Shown here piece by piece: positions 16,946-26,150 of a stretch of 64,000 nucleotides of DNA. The position numbers were made by a program, and so were the translations under genes. The notes under the pieces were generated by a model that searched no databases, was not told where the DNA came from, and saw only the letters and a program-made list of their open reading frames with translations. Source of the DNA: UBA1738 sp045655325 (GTDB lineage Bacteria > Bacillota > Clostridia > UBA1381); assembly GCA_045655325.1 (NCBI GenBank), contig JAZOOY010000020.1, positions 26,049-90,048 on the forward strand, read 5' to 3'. How positions within the stretch are numbered: the stretch's first letter is position 1; the number at the start of each line of letters is the position of its first letter.

Positions 16946-17289
16946 TTTAGAAAAAACCCTCCTAAAAGGCTTTGATAGTTGTAATTCATTGGCACAGTAT
17001 CAGGAAACAGCAGAGCCATTCTCAAGATATAGACCAAAATAAAAATAACAAAAACCGCTATAAGTACCCATTTATTTCGTGCCTTTTTAATGAACACCAA
17101 AAGTGGCAGAAGAAACAGCGGGTGCATAGAAAAAGCTGTGGCGAAGTCTAAAGAAAGAAAACTTCGCCACGCTCTGGTCATTCCGCAAGTGGGACAAGGT
17201 ACCCCAAAAATTTCGTACAAAGGGCACTTAAAAACTCCCAAAAGTAACAGGCAAAAAAACGCCAAAAACAGACCATTTTGTTTTTTCAT
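16942..17289 (-). CDS. DUF2752 membrane protein
   Basis: A 115-residue protein with three hydrophobic segments and the DUF2752 motif CPTCGMTRAW (about residues 31-40). The paired cysteines suggest metal or thiol chemistry, but function is unknown. It begins three bases after the transporter stop and overlaps the CpXC gene start; the two small genes are often neighbours, which hints at a joint function. Confidence 0.78.
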   Translation of the reverse strand: MKKQNGLFLAFFCLLLLGVFKCPLYEIFGVPCPTCGMTRAWRSFLSLDFATAFSMHPLFLLPLLVFIKKARNKWVLIAVFVIFILVYILRMALLFPDTVPMNYNYQSLLGGFFLK

Positions 17290-17292
17290 AGT

Positions 17293-18669
17293 TTAAAAGA
17301 ACATTGTAATATAGCTCTGTGCCCAAACAACAAGGATGATGATAGGCAAGATATACTTAACATATACACGAGCCCAGTTAGGGAAAGCGATACCCTTTCC
17401 TGTGTTAGCTTCATCCATAAACTTGCTCCAGCCCCAACCCTTTTTGTTGTAAGTACAGAATAGAACATATACTAAAGCACCTAAAGGAAGTAGGTTGTTA
17501 CTGATAATAAAGTCTTCAAGGTCCATAATTCCTTTACCGCCGATTGAGAAGCCTGACCAGATATTAAATCCGAAGATACAAGGTAGAACCAATACCATCA
17601 TAAGAATGATGTTGATGATAGCAGCCTTTTTACGGCTCACCTTTGTTAGGTCTAGCCAGAAAGACATAATGTTTTCAAATACCGCAATAACAGTTGAATA
17701 TGCTGCGAAAATCATGAATAGGAAGAATAATGTTCCAACGATTCTACCGCCTGGCATTGCGTTAAAGATACCTGTTAGTGTTGTGAACAAGAATCCTGCA
17801 CCAACTGAACCTGCATCGGCAGTAACACCGCCGTTATATGTGAATGCTGCAGGGAAAATGATAAGACCTGACATCAAAGCAACAGATGTATCAAGGCCGA
17901 TAATTGTCATAGCTTCGCCTGTTAAGCGTCTTTCCTTATTGATGTAGCTACCGAAAATAGCAACAGAACCGATACCGATACTAAGTGTAAAGAACGCCTG
18001 TCCCATAGCTGCGTTGATTGCTGTCCAGCCTGCAGACTTAAGATTTTCAAAGGATGGAATAAGATAGAACTTAAGACCTTCTGCTGCGTTGTCCAAAGTG
18101 CAGGAATAAACTGCAAGACCAATCATAAGTGCAAAAAGGATAATCATCATAACCTTTGTAATTCTTTCAACACCCTTTTGAAGACCTAGTGAGCAAACAC
18201 CAAAGCACAAAAGAATTGTTGCGAATGTGGCAGGGATTGTAATCTTCATATTGCTAACCATTGAGCCGAAGTATTCGCCTGCACCTGCTGCATCAAGTGG
18301 CATGATAGAGCCGTTTAAGTACTTGAAGAAGTAAACAACCATCCAACCAGAAATAACGGTATAGAACATCATTAGAAGATAGTTGCCGGCAATTCCTGCA
18401 TACTTCATCCAGTGCCATTTCTGACCCGGTTTTTCCAAAACGTCAAAGGAAGAAGCAATACTCTTCTGGCTAGCACGTCCTACTGCAAGTTCTGCAACCA
18501 TTGCAGGAAGTCCCAAAAGAATCAAGAATGCGATGTACATAAGTACAAATGCCGCACCACCGTAGCCACCTGTGATAATCGGGAAACGGTAAACGTTACC
18601 AAGACCGATAGCACAGCCTGCTGAAATCAGGATAAATCCTAATCTTGAACCAAATTTTTCTCTTTCCAT
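17293..18669 (-). CDS. Sodium-dependent transporter, NSS/SNF family
   Basis: A 458-residue protein of about 11-12 membrane helices. The N-terminal helix reads SRLGFILISAGCAIGLGNVYRFP, where the family's unwound helix 1 binds Na+ and substrate (the G-N-x-x-R-F-P motif). Bacterial members (LeuT, MhsT) import amino acids such as leucine or tryptophan with sodium; the substrate here is not predictable. It is the first gene of a three-gene operon and has a promoter overlapped by a long inverted repeat (18685-18719), suggesting repression. Confidence 0.92.
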   Translation of the reverse strand: MEREKFGSRLGFILISAGCAIGLGNVYRFPIITGGYGGAAFVLMYIAFLILLGLPAMVAELAVGRASQKSIASSFDVLEKPGQKWHWMKYAGIAGNYLLMMFYTVISGWMVVYFFKYLNGSIMPLDAAGAGEYFGSMVSNMKITIPATFATILLCFGVCSLGLQKGVERITKVMMIILFALMIGLAVYSCTLDNAAEGLKFYLIPSFENLKSAGWTAINAAMGQAFFTLSIGIGSVAIFGSYINKERRLTGEAMTIIGLDTSVALMSGLIIFPAAFTYNGGVTADAGSVGAGFLFTTLTGIFNAMPGGRIVGTLFFLFMIFAAYSTVIAVFENIMSFWLDLTKVSRKKAAIINIILMMVLVLPCIFGFNIWSGFSIGGKGIMDLEDFIISNNLLPLGALVYVLFCTYNKKGWGWSKFMDEANTGKGIAFPNWARVYVKYILPIIILVVWAQSYITMFF

Positions 18670-18684
18670 AATAAAACCTCCGTT

Positions 18685-18719
18685 CGATTTTATGATACAT
18701 CTATAATATCATAAAATCG
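18685..18719. promoter_or_regulatory. 13-bp inverted repeat overlapping the NSS-transporter promoter
   Basis: cgattttatgata (18685-18697) and tatcataaaatcg (18707-18719), nine-base spacer. It covers the -10 box and start region of the minus-strand promoter, the position expected for an operator. An mRNA hairpin is excluded for most of it because it extends upstream of the start point. Confidence 0.6.
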
Positions 18720-18731
18720 GCTATTTTACAA
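18703..18731 (-). promoter_or_regulatory. Promoter of the NSS-DUF2752-CpXC operon
   Basis: On the minus strand TTGTAA, 17-base spacer, TATTAT. Confidence 0.6.
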
Positions 18732-18751
18732 GGAAAATTTGAATCTGTAAC

Positions 18752-18782
18752 AAAAAAGAGAAAGAACGAACTTTCTCTTTTT
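18752..18782 (-). terminator. Terminator of the metallophosphoesterase gene
   Basis: Stem gagaaag/ctttctc extended by A-T pairs, six-base loop, U-tract on the minus strand. Confidence 0.75.
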
Positions 18783-18786
18783 CACT

Positions 18787-19578
18787 TTATTTATTTGTAA
18801 GGGTGATAATACCAACTTCAGGTGCATTTCCCAGCCTTGGAATAGGCAAGGTATTAGAAGCACCACGATTTATAATCATAGTGGTATTGTCGCTTGTCAC
18901 CACGCCACCTGAATATTTTGGGAATAGCATTCGTGTTTTTGAAAGCATGGCGGATGATGGCGCCAAAACTCCGCCAATTCCCGGAATACGAATCTGTCCG
19001 CCGTGCATATGCCCTGCCAAAATAAGGTCAAATCCCGCATCCTTTACCATATCAAAAAGGTTGGCTCGGTGGAATAAAAGTATGTTAAATCCATCAATTT
19101 TTTTAAGCTTTACAAGGTTTTTCTGCACATTTTCCGAAATTGCCTGTGGCAGTCTTGAAAACGGGTCAGAGCAACCCAAGATGCCAATTTTTTCACCGAT
19201 TTTCTCAATAGTTACGGTTTTTTCGTCCATAAAAACTGCGCCAAGTTCTTCATATTTTGCAAAAACACTGCGGTATCCCGCTTTCCAAAGGTCGTGGTTT
19301 CCGCTTATAAAATAGCAGGGTGCAATATCTGAAAGCGCAGAAATAAGCGCATCCACCTTGTCTGTTGGCTTTTCGTCATCGTTTAAAATGTCACCGGTTA
19401 TTACAATTATATCGGGTCTGGCATCTGTTACGATTTCGGGGATGCCTTTTGCCGGATTTGAGTGAAGGTCAGAAATGTGTGCAATCTTAAAACCTGAAAA
19501 ATTTTCCGGAAGATTTTTACAAACTAAATTGTAGTTATACCTAACCGCTTTTCCCGGCGGAAGATGTGGTCTTGTCAT
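18787..19578 (-). CDS. Metallophosphoesterase, YkuE-like
   Basis: A 263-residue calcineurin-like phosphoesterase with the ordered metal ligands: AHISDLHSN (D-x-H), VITGDILND (G-D), SGNHDLW (G-N-H-D), and GHMHGGQ (G-H-x-H) near residue 210. Members such as YkuE hydrolyse phosphoesters at the cell envelope; no signal peptide is evident here. The ATG at 19578 is preferred to a GTG three codons upstream because AGGTG is then correctly spaced. It is a single-gene unit. Confidence 0.85.
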   Translation of the reverse strand: MTRPHLPPGKAVRYNYNLVCKNLPENFSGFKIAHISDLHSNPAKGIPEIVTDARPDIIVITGDILNDDEKPTDKVDALISALSDIAPCYFISGNHDLWKAGYRSVFAKYEELGAVFMDEKTVTIEKIGEKIGILGCSDPFSRLPQAISENVQKNLVKLKKIDGFNILLFHRANLFDMVKDAGFDLILAGHMHGGQIRIPGIGGVLAPSSAMLSKTRMLFPKYSGGVVTSDNTTMIINRGASNTLPIPRLGNAPEVGIITLTNK

Positions 19579-19633
19579 ACTATTCACCTCATTTTTATTC
19601 TATCATTTTTCACGAATAAAAGCAAATAAAATA

Positions 19634-19662
19634 TTGTATTTTAGCGTGAATTATGATAAAAT
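19634..19662 (+). promoter_or_regulatory. Probable promoter of the miaB-miaA operon
   Basis: TTGTAT, 17-base spacer, TAAAAT. Confidence 0.45.
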
Positions 19663-19690
19663 AAAGTATATTATATCCTATGGAGGAAAT

Positions 19691-21109
19691 ATGGCAGAAT
19701 ATATAGAAAAAGCTGAGATAGAAAGACAAAAAACCTATCTTTTAAAGCTAAAGGAACAAAGCAATAATTTCGCTATTAAAAACGGCAGAAAGCCTCGTGC
19801 AAATACAGAAACCTATGGCTGTCAGCAGAACGAAAACGATACCGAACGTATTCGTGGAATTTTAAACGAAGCGGGCTATGAATTTGTGGAAAGAGCTGAA
19901 GATGCCGACCTTGTTATCTATAACACCTGTGCTGTTCGTGAAAATGCAGAGGACAGAGTTTATGGAAGACTTGGAATTTTAAAGCATATAAAGGAACATC
20001 GCCCGGAGCTTACCATCGCCCTTTGCGGTTGCATGGTGCAACAGGAGCATATTGTGGAGCGAATTAAAAAGGTTCACCGCCACGTTGACCTGATTTTCGG
20101 AACTCACGCACTTTATAAGTTCCCGGAACTTTTATACAACACACTTTTATCCAAGAAAATGGTTATTGACACCGAAAATTCTGACGGCAAAATCTTTGAA
20201 GATATGCCGATTTTAAGGGATGATACCTCAAAAGCTTGGGTAAGCATAATGTACGGTTGTAACAACTTCTGTTCTTACTGCATCGTGCCTTATGTTCGTG
20301 GAAGAGAGCGTAGCCGAAAGCCGGAAATGATTCTTGACGAAATCAAGAGCTTAGTGGCAAAAGGCGTTACCGAAATCTGTCTTTTAGGGCAGAACGTTAA
20401 CTCATACGGCAAGGATTTGGAAGAAAATATCGACTTTTCTGACCTTTTGAAAATGGTTAACCATATTGATGGCGTGGAAAGAATAAGATTTATGACATCC
20501 CATCCAAAGGATTTTGGGGACAAGCTTATTGACACAATGGCAACCTGCGAAAAGGTGTGCCACCAGCTTCACCTACCGTTCCAGGCGGGAAATGACAGAG
20601 TCTTAGCCGAAATGAACCGAAAGTACACCAAGGAAGAGTATCTTGAAAAAATCCGCAAGGTAAAGGAGCGAATCCCTGATATTTCATTATCAACAGACAT
20701 AATTGTGGGATTCCCGACCGAAACTAATGAGGAATTTTTGGATACACTTGATGTTTTAAGAAAAGCAGAATTTGACAGCGTGTTCTCATTTATCTACTCA
20801 AAGCGAGAGGGAACACCTGCTGCAAAACTTGATTTTGTGCTGACAGAAGAAGAAATCAAAAAGAATTTTGATAAACTTTTAGAAGTTCAGAACGAGATTT
20901 CCAAAAAGAAAAACGATGCCTATGTTGGCAAGGTATTTGAAGTTTTGGTTGATGGCGTAAGCAAGAATAATGACGAAATGCTGTCAGGCAGAACCGATAC
21001 CGCAAAAATTGTTAATTTCAAAGGCGATAAGAGCCTTTGCGGACAGTATGTAAAAGTAAAGGTTGTTGAGGCTCACACATGGAGTCTTAACGGCGAGATT
21101 GTAGAATAG
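19691..21109 (+). CDS. miaB: tRNA-2-methylthio-N6-dimethylallyladenosine synthase MiaB
   Basis: A 472-residue radical-SAM methylthiotransferase. The N-terminal domain has its three auxiliary-cluster cysteines (C44 in TYGCQQNE, C80 in NTCAVRE, C114 in CGCM), the radical-SAM motif is CNNFCSYC (C190, C194, C197), and a C-terminal TRAM domain ends the protein. It adds a methylthio group to i6A37 of tRNA, the base made by MiaA, which is encoded at the end of the same gene string. The ATG at 19691 has GGAGG six bases upstream. Confidence 0.95.
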   Translation: MAEYIEKAEIERQKTYLLKLKEQSNNFAIKNGRKPRANTETYGCQQNENDTERIRGILNEAGYEFVERAEDADLVIYNTCAVRENAEDRVYGRLGILKHIKEHRPELTIALCGCMVQQEHIVERIKKVHRHVDLIFGTHALYKFPELLYNTLLSKKMVIDTENSDGKIFEDMPILRDDTSKAWVSIMYGCNNFCSYCIVPYVRGRERSRKPEMILDEIKSLVAKGVTEICLLGQNVNSYGKDLEENIDFSDLLKMVNHIDGVERIRFMTSHPKDFGDKLIDTMATCEKVCHQLHLPFQAGNDRVLAEMNRKYTKEEYLEKIRKVKERIPDISLSTDIIVGFPTETNEEFLDTLDVLRKAEFDSVFSFIYSKREGTPAAKLDFVLTEEEIKKNFDKLLEVQNEISKKKNDAYVGKVFEVLVDGVSKNNDEMLSGRTDTAKIVNFKGDKSLCGQYVKVKVVEAHTWSLNGEIVE

Positions 21110-21125
21110 AAAGGAAACAATAAAA

Positions 21126-21506
21126 ATGACAGTAATAGAAAAAGCAAATGAACTGGGACAGTTAATCCGCGAATGCCCTGAAATGAAGGCACTAACAGAC
21201 GCAGAAGCAGCGCAAGCCAAAGACGAAGCTGCCCAGGAGCTTATAAAGGAATTTAACTTAAAAAGAATGAACCTTGCACGTGATATGCAGGAAGGCAAAC
21301 TTACCCAGGAAGAAGCAATCAAAAAGAACAATGAAGCCTTTTCCGAAATGGTTGAAAAGTCAGAATCAATCAAGGCTTACGTTGAAGCAAAGAAGAAGTT
21401 TGACAATCTTTTAAACGGAGTAAACAATATCATCAACCTATACATCACAGGAGAGCAGGCAGGCGGATGCACACACGACTGCCATTCTTGCAGCGGTTGT
21501 CACTAA
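21126..21506 (+). CDS. YlbF/YmcA-family protein with cysteine-rich tail
   Basis: A 126-residue, largely helical protein of the YlbF/YmcA (DUF964) family. In Bacillus, YlbF, YmcA and YaaT form a complex carrying iron-sulphur clusters that affects RNase Y, Spo0A phosphorylation and competence. Here the C-terminus is GGCTHDCHSCSGCH, with four cysteines and three histidines, a plausible metal- or cluster-binding tail. It lies 16 bp after miaB and before mutS, a placement shared by many clostridia. Confidence 0.8.
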   Translation: MTVIEKANELGQLIRECPEMKALTDAEAAQAKDEAAQELIKEFNLKRMNLARDMQEGKLTQEEAIKKNNEAFSEMVEKSESIKAYVEAKKKFDNLLNGVNNIINLYITGEQAGGCTHDCHSCSGCH

Positions 21507-21512
21507 TTTTGG

Positions 21513-21545
21513 CGGTATGTTAATTTTTAATTGACATACCGTTTT
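21513..21545 (+). terminator. Intercistronic hairpin between ylbF-like gene and mutS
   Basis: Stem cggtatgt/acataccg with a 13-base AT loop, followed by only four T. It may be a weak terminator or processing stem; the operon probably continues into mutS. Confidence 0.5.
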
Positions 21546-21575
21546 GTAAAAAACGAAAGAACAGGAGAAATTTTT

Positions 21576-24122
21576 ATGCAGGACAAGAAAATGTCACCTA
21601 TGATGCTTAGGTACTTGCAAACAAAAGAAGAATACCCTGACAGCATCTTGTTTTATCGTCTTGGTGACTTTTATGAAATGTTTTTCGATGACGCCATTAC
21701 CGCATCCCGTGAGCTTGAGCTGACATTAACAGGAAAAAACTGTGGTTTGGAAGAACGTGCACCGATGTGCGGTGTTCCATTTCATTCCGCAAGCGTGTAT
21801 GTTCAAAGGCTTGTTGCAAAGGGATACAAGGTGGCTATTTGCGAACAGCTAAGTGACCCTAATGAATCCAAGGGTCTTGTTGAGCGTGGAGTTGTGCGTG
21901 TTGTTACCGCAGGAACTTTAACCGACGAGAATATGCTGGACGAAAAGAAGAACAACTACCTTTGCATAATCTATAAGACTGACGGCTTTGGAATTGCATT
22001 CTGTGATATTTCAACAGGCGAAGTTTTTGTAACTGTGGCAGGCACAAAAGAAGAGGCCATAAACGAAATTGTCCGCTATTTCCCAAGCGAAATTGTTATG
22101 AACAAATCCGCAAAAGAAAGCGGAGTGGCAGGCGGTTTTGACGTCAGCATAAGCGAGTATGACGAAGACTACTTCTTAATAGACGATGCAAAAATTTCTG
22201 CACAGTTTAAGCAGGTGCCAAGCCTTTTAGCAGAGCAAAAGAACGCCATATCAGGAATGATTAAGTACTTAGAGCACACACAAAAGAGCCGTGTTTCTTA
22301 TGTTGACACCTTAACGGTTTACGGTGCAAAAGAGTATATGGACATTGACTCTGCCACAAGACGAAACCTTGAAATCACCGAAACTATGCGTGACAAGGCA
22401 AGACGTGGTTCACTTTTAGGCGTTCTTGACCGAACAAAAACCTCAATGGGCGCAAGAAAGCTAAAACAATGGCTTGAAAAACCGCTTATCAACCCAATCG
22501 AAATAAACAAGCGTCTTTATTCAGTTGAAGAGCTTTCAAAAAATATAATGGTTTGCGACGAGCTTCGTGACCTGTTGTCAGGCATTTACGATATTTCCCG
22601 AATTATGAGCCGAATTTCGCTAAATTCAGCATCACCAAGGGATATGGTGGCATTAAAAGCATCACTTTTAAAATTGCCTGAACTTAATTACCAGCTATCA
22701 AAGCTATCATCACCGCTACTTTCAGAGCTTAACAAAAACTTTGATATTATGAGCGATATTGCGGAGCTTTTAGATAGTGCAATTTCGGATGATGCACCGA
22801 TTTCCTTAAAAGACGGATATGTTATAAAGGGCGGATACAATAGCGAGCTTGACGAACTTCGTTTACTTACCAAAAACGGCAAGGAATGGATACTATCTGC
22901 CGAAGCTGATGAACGTGAGCGTACAGGCATCAAAACTTTAAAAATTGGATATAACAAGATTTTTGGCTACTATATTGAAGTTACAAAGCTGAACTCTGAA
23001 ATGGTGCCGGATTACTATATAAGAAAGCAGACCCTTGTAAATGCGGAGCGATACATAACACCGCAACTTAAAGAAATGGAAAACAAGGTGCTTTCCGCAT
23101 CAGAACAGTTTATTGCACTAGAGAGCCAGTTATTTGAAGAAATAAGAAGTAAAGTGGTGGCGGAAATGGACAGACTAAAGGCGGTATGCGAAGTTATCGC
23201 AACTGTTGACTGTATCTGTTCACTAGCCCAGGTTGCATTCAAAAACGGCTACGTTATGCCGGAAATAACAGGTGGCGGAGAGCTTAATATAAAAGACGGC
23301 AGACACCCTGTTGTTGAAAAAATGCTGAAAAACAGTATTTTCGTGCCAAACGATACTGAGCTTGACAAGACCGAAAACCGTGAACTTATCATAACCGGCC
23401 CGAATATGGCGGGTAAATCCACATATATGCGCCAGGTGGCACTAATCACCCTTATGGCGCAGGTGGGAAGTTTTGTTCCTGCAAGATATGCTAAAATCGG
23501 CGTGGTTGACAAGATTTTCACCCGAGTTGGCGCATCTGATGACATTGCACAGGGACAGAGTACGTTTATGCTTGAAATGGTGGAAGTTGCCAATATTTTG
23601 AAGAACGCCACCGCCGATTCCCTTGTTATTCTGGACGAAATCGGCCGTGGAACATCAACCTACGACGGACTTTCAATCGCTTGGGCGGTTAGTGAGCATA
23701 TGACGAATAAGATAGGCGCAAAAACCCTGTTTGCAACACACTATCACGAACTAACCCAGCTTGAAGATTCAATCCCTGGCGTTAAAAACTATTCTGTTGC
23801 CGTTAAAAAGCATGGCGATGACATCACATTCTTAAGAAAAATCGTGCGTGGCGGAACAGATGATAGCTTCGGTATCGAAGTTTCAGCCTTAGCAGGCGTT
23901 CCAAAGCCTGTGGTAACCCGAGCAAAGGAAATCCTAAAGCAGATTGAGCAGGGCGGAGTGGAAATGCCGGAAAAGGTGGAAAAGCCTACAGCACAGATAG
24001 ACATTTTTGATGGCGTAGCAAGTGAAATCTTTGAAGAACTAAAGCGAATGGACGTAACGACTTACACGCCGATTGAAGCACTTAACAAACTTTACGAGCT
24101 TGCAAACCGTGCAAAGGAGTAA
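21576..24122 (+). CDS. mutS: DNA mismatch repair protein MutS
   Basis: An 848-residue MutS. The N-terminal mismatch-binding motif is FYRLGDFYEMFFDDA (the F-x-E wedge, about residues 21-35), followed by connector, clamp and lever domains; the ATPase domain has GPNMAGKSTYMRQ (about 608-620) and LDEIGRGTSTYDG. It recognises mispairs and recruits MutL, encoded next. The ATG at 21576 follows AGGAG by eight bases. Confidence 0.97.
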   Translation: MQDKKMSPMMLRYLQTKEEYPDSILFYRLGDFYEMFFDDAITASRELELTLTGKNCGLEERAPMCGVPFHSASVYVQRLVAKGYKVAICEQLSDPNESKGLVERGVVRVVTAGTLTDENMLDEKKNNYLCIIYKTDGFGIAFCDISTGEVFVTVAGTKEEAINEIVRYFPSEIVMNKSAKESGVAGGFDVSISEYDEDYFLIDDAKISAQFKQVPSLLAEQKNAISGMIKYLEHTQKSRVSYVDTLTVYGAKEYMDIDSATRRNLEITETMRDKARRGSLLGVLDRTKTSMGARKLKQWLEKPLINPIEINKRLYSVEELSKNIMVCDELRDLLSGIYDISRIMSRISLNSASPRDMVALKASLLKLPELNYQLSKLSSPLLSELNKNFDIMSDIAELLDSAISDDAPISLKDGYVIKGGYNSELDELRLLTKNGKEWILSAEADERERTGIKTLKIGYNKIFGYYIEVTKLNSEMVPDYYIRKQTLVNAERYITPQLKEMENKVLSASEQFIALESQLFEEIRSKVVAEMDRLKAVCEVIATVDCICSLAQVAFKNGYVMPEITGGGELNIKDGRHPVVEKMLKNSIFVPNDTELDKTENRELIITGPNMAGKSTYMRQVALITLMAQVGSFVPARYAKIGVVDKIFTRVGASDDIAQGQSTFMLEMVEVANILKNATADSLVILDEIGRGTSTYDGLSIAWAVSEHMTNKIGAKTLFATHYHELTQLEDSIPGVKNYSVAVKKHGDDITFLRKIVRGGTDDSFGIEVSALAGVPKPVVTRAKEILKQIEQGGVEMPEKVEKPTAQIDIFDGVASEIFEELKRMDVTTYTPIEALNKLYELANRAKE

Positions 24123-24143
24123 ACCAAGAAAGGAAGCATTAGT

Positions 24144-26150
24144 ATGGGAAAAATAAACCTACTTCCTACACAAATTTCAGATAAAATTGCCGCAGGTGAA
24201 GTGGTGGAACGCCCTGCATCTGTGGTTAAAGAGCTTGTGGAAAATGCAATAGATGCAGGAGCTACTATCCTTGACATCGAAATCAAAAAGGGCGGAATTA
24301 CATATATCCGTGTAACCGACAACGGTTTTGGTATGTCACGAGAAGACGCAAAAATTGCGTTTTTCCGCCATGCAACAAGTAAAATAAAATCAGAATCCGA
24401 CCTTGACGCTATCTATACTCTGGGTTTCCGTGGTGAAGCTCTTTCAAGTATTGGAGCGGTTTCAAGAACCGAGCTTATCACAAAACGTGAAGAGGACGAG
24501 GTTGGAACATTAGTCAGAATTTCAGGCGGTGTTATTGAGGAATGCGTGGATGTTGGCGTGCCAAACGGTACAACAATGGCGGTTAACAACCTTTTCTATA
24601 ACACGCCTGCAAGAATGAATTTCCTTAAAAAAGATGCGACAGAAGCGGCTTATGTTACCGACATCGTGGAGCGGTTTATTTTGTCACATCCTGAAATCTC
24701 TTTCAGATACACAGTTGACGGCAAGGAAAAGTATTTCACAGCGGGTGATAACAACTTAATCGGCAGTATCTATGCGGTTTATGGCAAGAACTATGCCAAT
24801 TCCGTGATTTTGGTGGACGAAGAAACAAGCTTCGGCAGAATCACAGGCGCAATCGGAAAAGGCGATGCCGCAAGACCAAACAGAAATTACCAGAGCTTTT
24901 TTGTAAACAAAAGATATATAAAGAGCCTTAAAATGAGTGCAACTTTGGGAAATGCCTATAAGAACCAGATTATGATAGGCAAGTATCCAATGGCGATTCT
25001 GAACATTGAAATTGACCCGAAATTCACCGATATAAACGTGCACCCGACCAAGCTTGAGGTAAAATTCTCAAAAGAAGACGAGGTTATGGGCGCAATTTAC
25101 CACGTTGTTCAAAATGCACTTTACGCTATTCCGAATGTTCCAAAAATTGAGCACAAACCGGCGGTAAAAAGTGAATTTACAAAGGATACAGTAACAACAA
25201 AGGCGCAGATTGAGATAGTTCCTGAAGTAAAGCCGGCAGTGGAAGAGAAAAAGCCTGCAGAAGAAGTTCCAAAGCCTCAGCCAAAACCTGTTTGGGAAAC
25301 AAAAAGCGTGCCGTATGAAGCTCCACAGATGGCGAAAAAGGAAGAAAGCTATGCACTTTTAAACAGTAAGGAATACTTTGTTAAAAAGCAGAGCGAAGCG
25401 GCAAATGTTGAGCCAAAAACAAGCAATCTGCAGATGGTGGCAGAAGACTTGTCAGATAACAAGACGGTTGAAAAAATTGCCCAGCCGGTTAAACTTTATG
25501 AAGATGTGAAGCCGGAAGTTATGGAAATAGAAGAACCTATCCAAAGTCCGACAAATAAGTGGGGATTCTCACGTGATAACGTGAAAGTGATAGGTCAGAT
25601 TTTTGGCACATATATCTTGGCACAGTCAGGCGACACAATGATAATCGCAGACCAGCACGCAGCACATGAGCGACTAAAATATGAAGAGCTTAAAAAGGAG
25701 CTTGCGAAAAAGGAAGTAACGTCACAGATGTTGCTTTTGCCTGTTGCCGTGGAGTTATCCAGCATGGAATACGTAACATTCTCGGAAAACGAGGCACGCT
25801 TTGCCGAAATGGGCTTTGAAATTGAAGATTTTGGCGGAAGTACTGTCTTAATTCGTGCAACACCGGAAGCACTTCCTGAAGATGAGCTAAAGAGCCTTGT
25901 TTTAGAGCTTATTGACAGATTTTCAAACAAGCACCCTGAAATAATAACCGAAAAAATGGAACGTGCCCTATACACCATTGCCTGCAAAGCAGCGGTTAAG
26001 GCAAACCACACATACAGCATAAAAGAGCTTGAAACCTTGCTTTTTGCGGTTTTGGACCTTGAGAACATAAACACCTGTCCTCATGGACGTCCAATAATCA
26101 TAACTATGACCAAAAAAGAACTTGAAAAGGAATTTAAGAGGATAGTATGA
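24144..26150 (+). CDS. mutL: DNA mismatch repair protein MutL (endonuclease type)
   Basis: A 668-residue MutL. N-terminal GHKL ATPase motifs: KELVENAIDAGA, DNGFGM and FRGEALSSI. A variable linker rich in Lys, Pro and Glu spans about 340-460. The C-terminal domain holds DQHAAHERLKYEEL (the metal-binding endonuclease motif, about 498-511) and CPHGRP near the end, so it nicks DNA itself, as expected where MutH is absent. Its stop overlaps the miaA start (ATGA). Confidence 0.97.
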   Translation: MGKINLLPTQISDKIAAGEVVERPASVVKELVENAIDAGATILDIEIKKGGITYIRVTDNGFGMSREDAKIAFFRHATSKIKSESDLDAIYTLGFRGEALSSIGAVSRTELITKREEDEVGTLVRISGGVIEECVDVGVPNGTTMAVNNLFYNTPARMNFLKKDATEAAYVTDIVERFILSHPEISFRYTVDGKEKYFTAGDNNLIGSIYAVYGKNYANSVILVDEETSFGRITGAIGKGDAARPNRNYQSFFVNKRYIKSLKMSATLGNAYKNQIMIGKYPMAILNIEIDPKFTDINVHPTKLEVKFSKEDEVMGAIYHVVQNALYAIPNVPKIEHKPAVKSEFTKDTVTTKAQIEIVPEVKPAVEEKKPAEEVPKPQPKPVWETKSVPYEAPQMAKKEESYALLNSKEYFVKKQSEAANVEPKTSNLQMVAEDLSDNKTVEKIAQPVKLYEDVKPEVMEIEEPIQSPTNKWGFSRDNVKVIGQIFGTYILAQSGDTMIIADQHAAHERLKYEELKKELAKKEVTSQMLLLPVAVELSSMEYVTFSENEARFAEMGFEIEDFGGSTVLIRATPEALPEDELKSLVLELIDRFSNKHPEIITEKMERALYTIACKAAVKANHTYSIKELETLLFAVLDLENINTCPHGRPIIITMTKKELEKEFKRIV

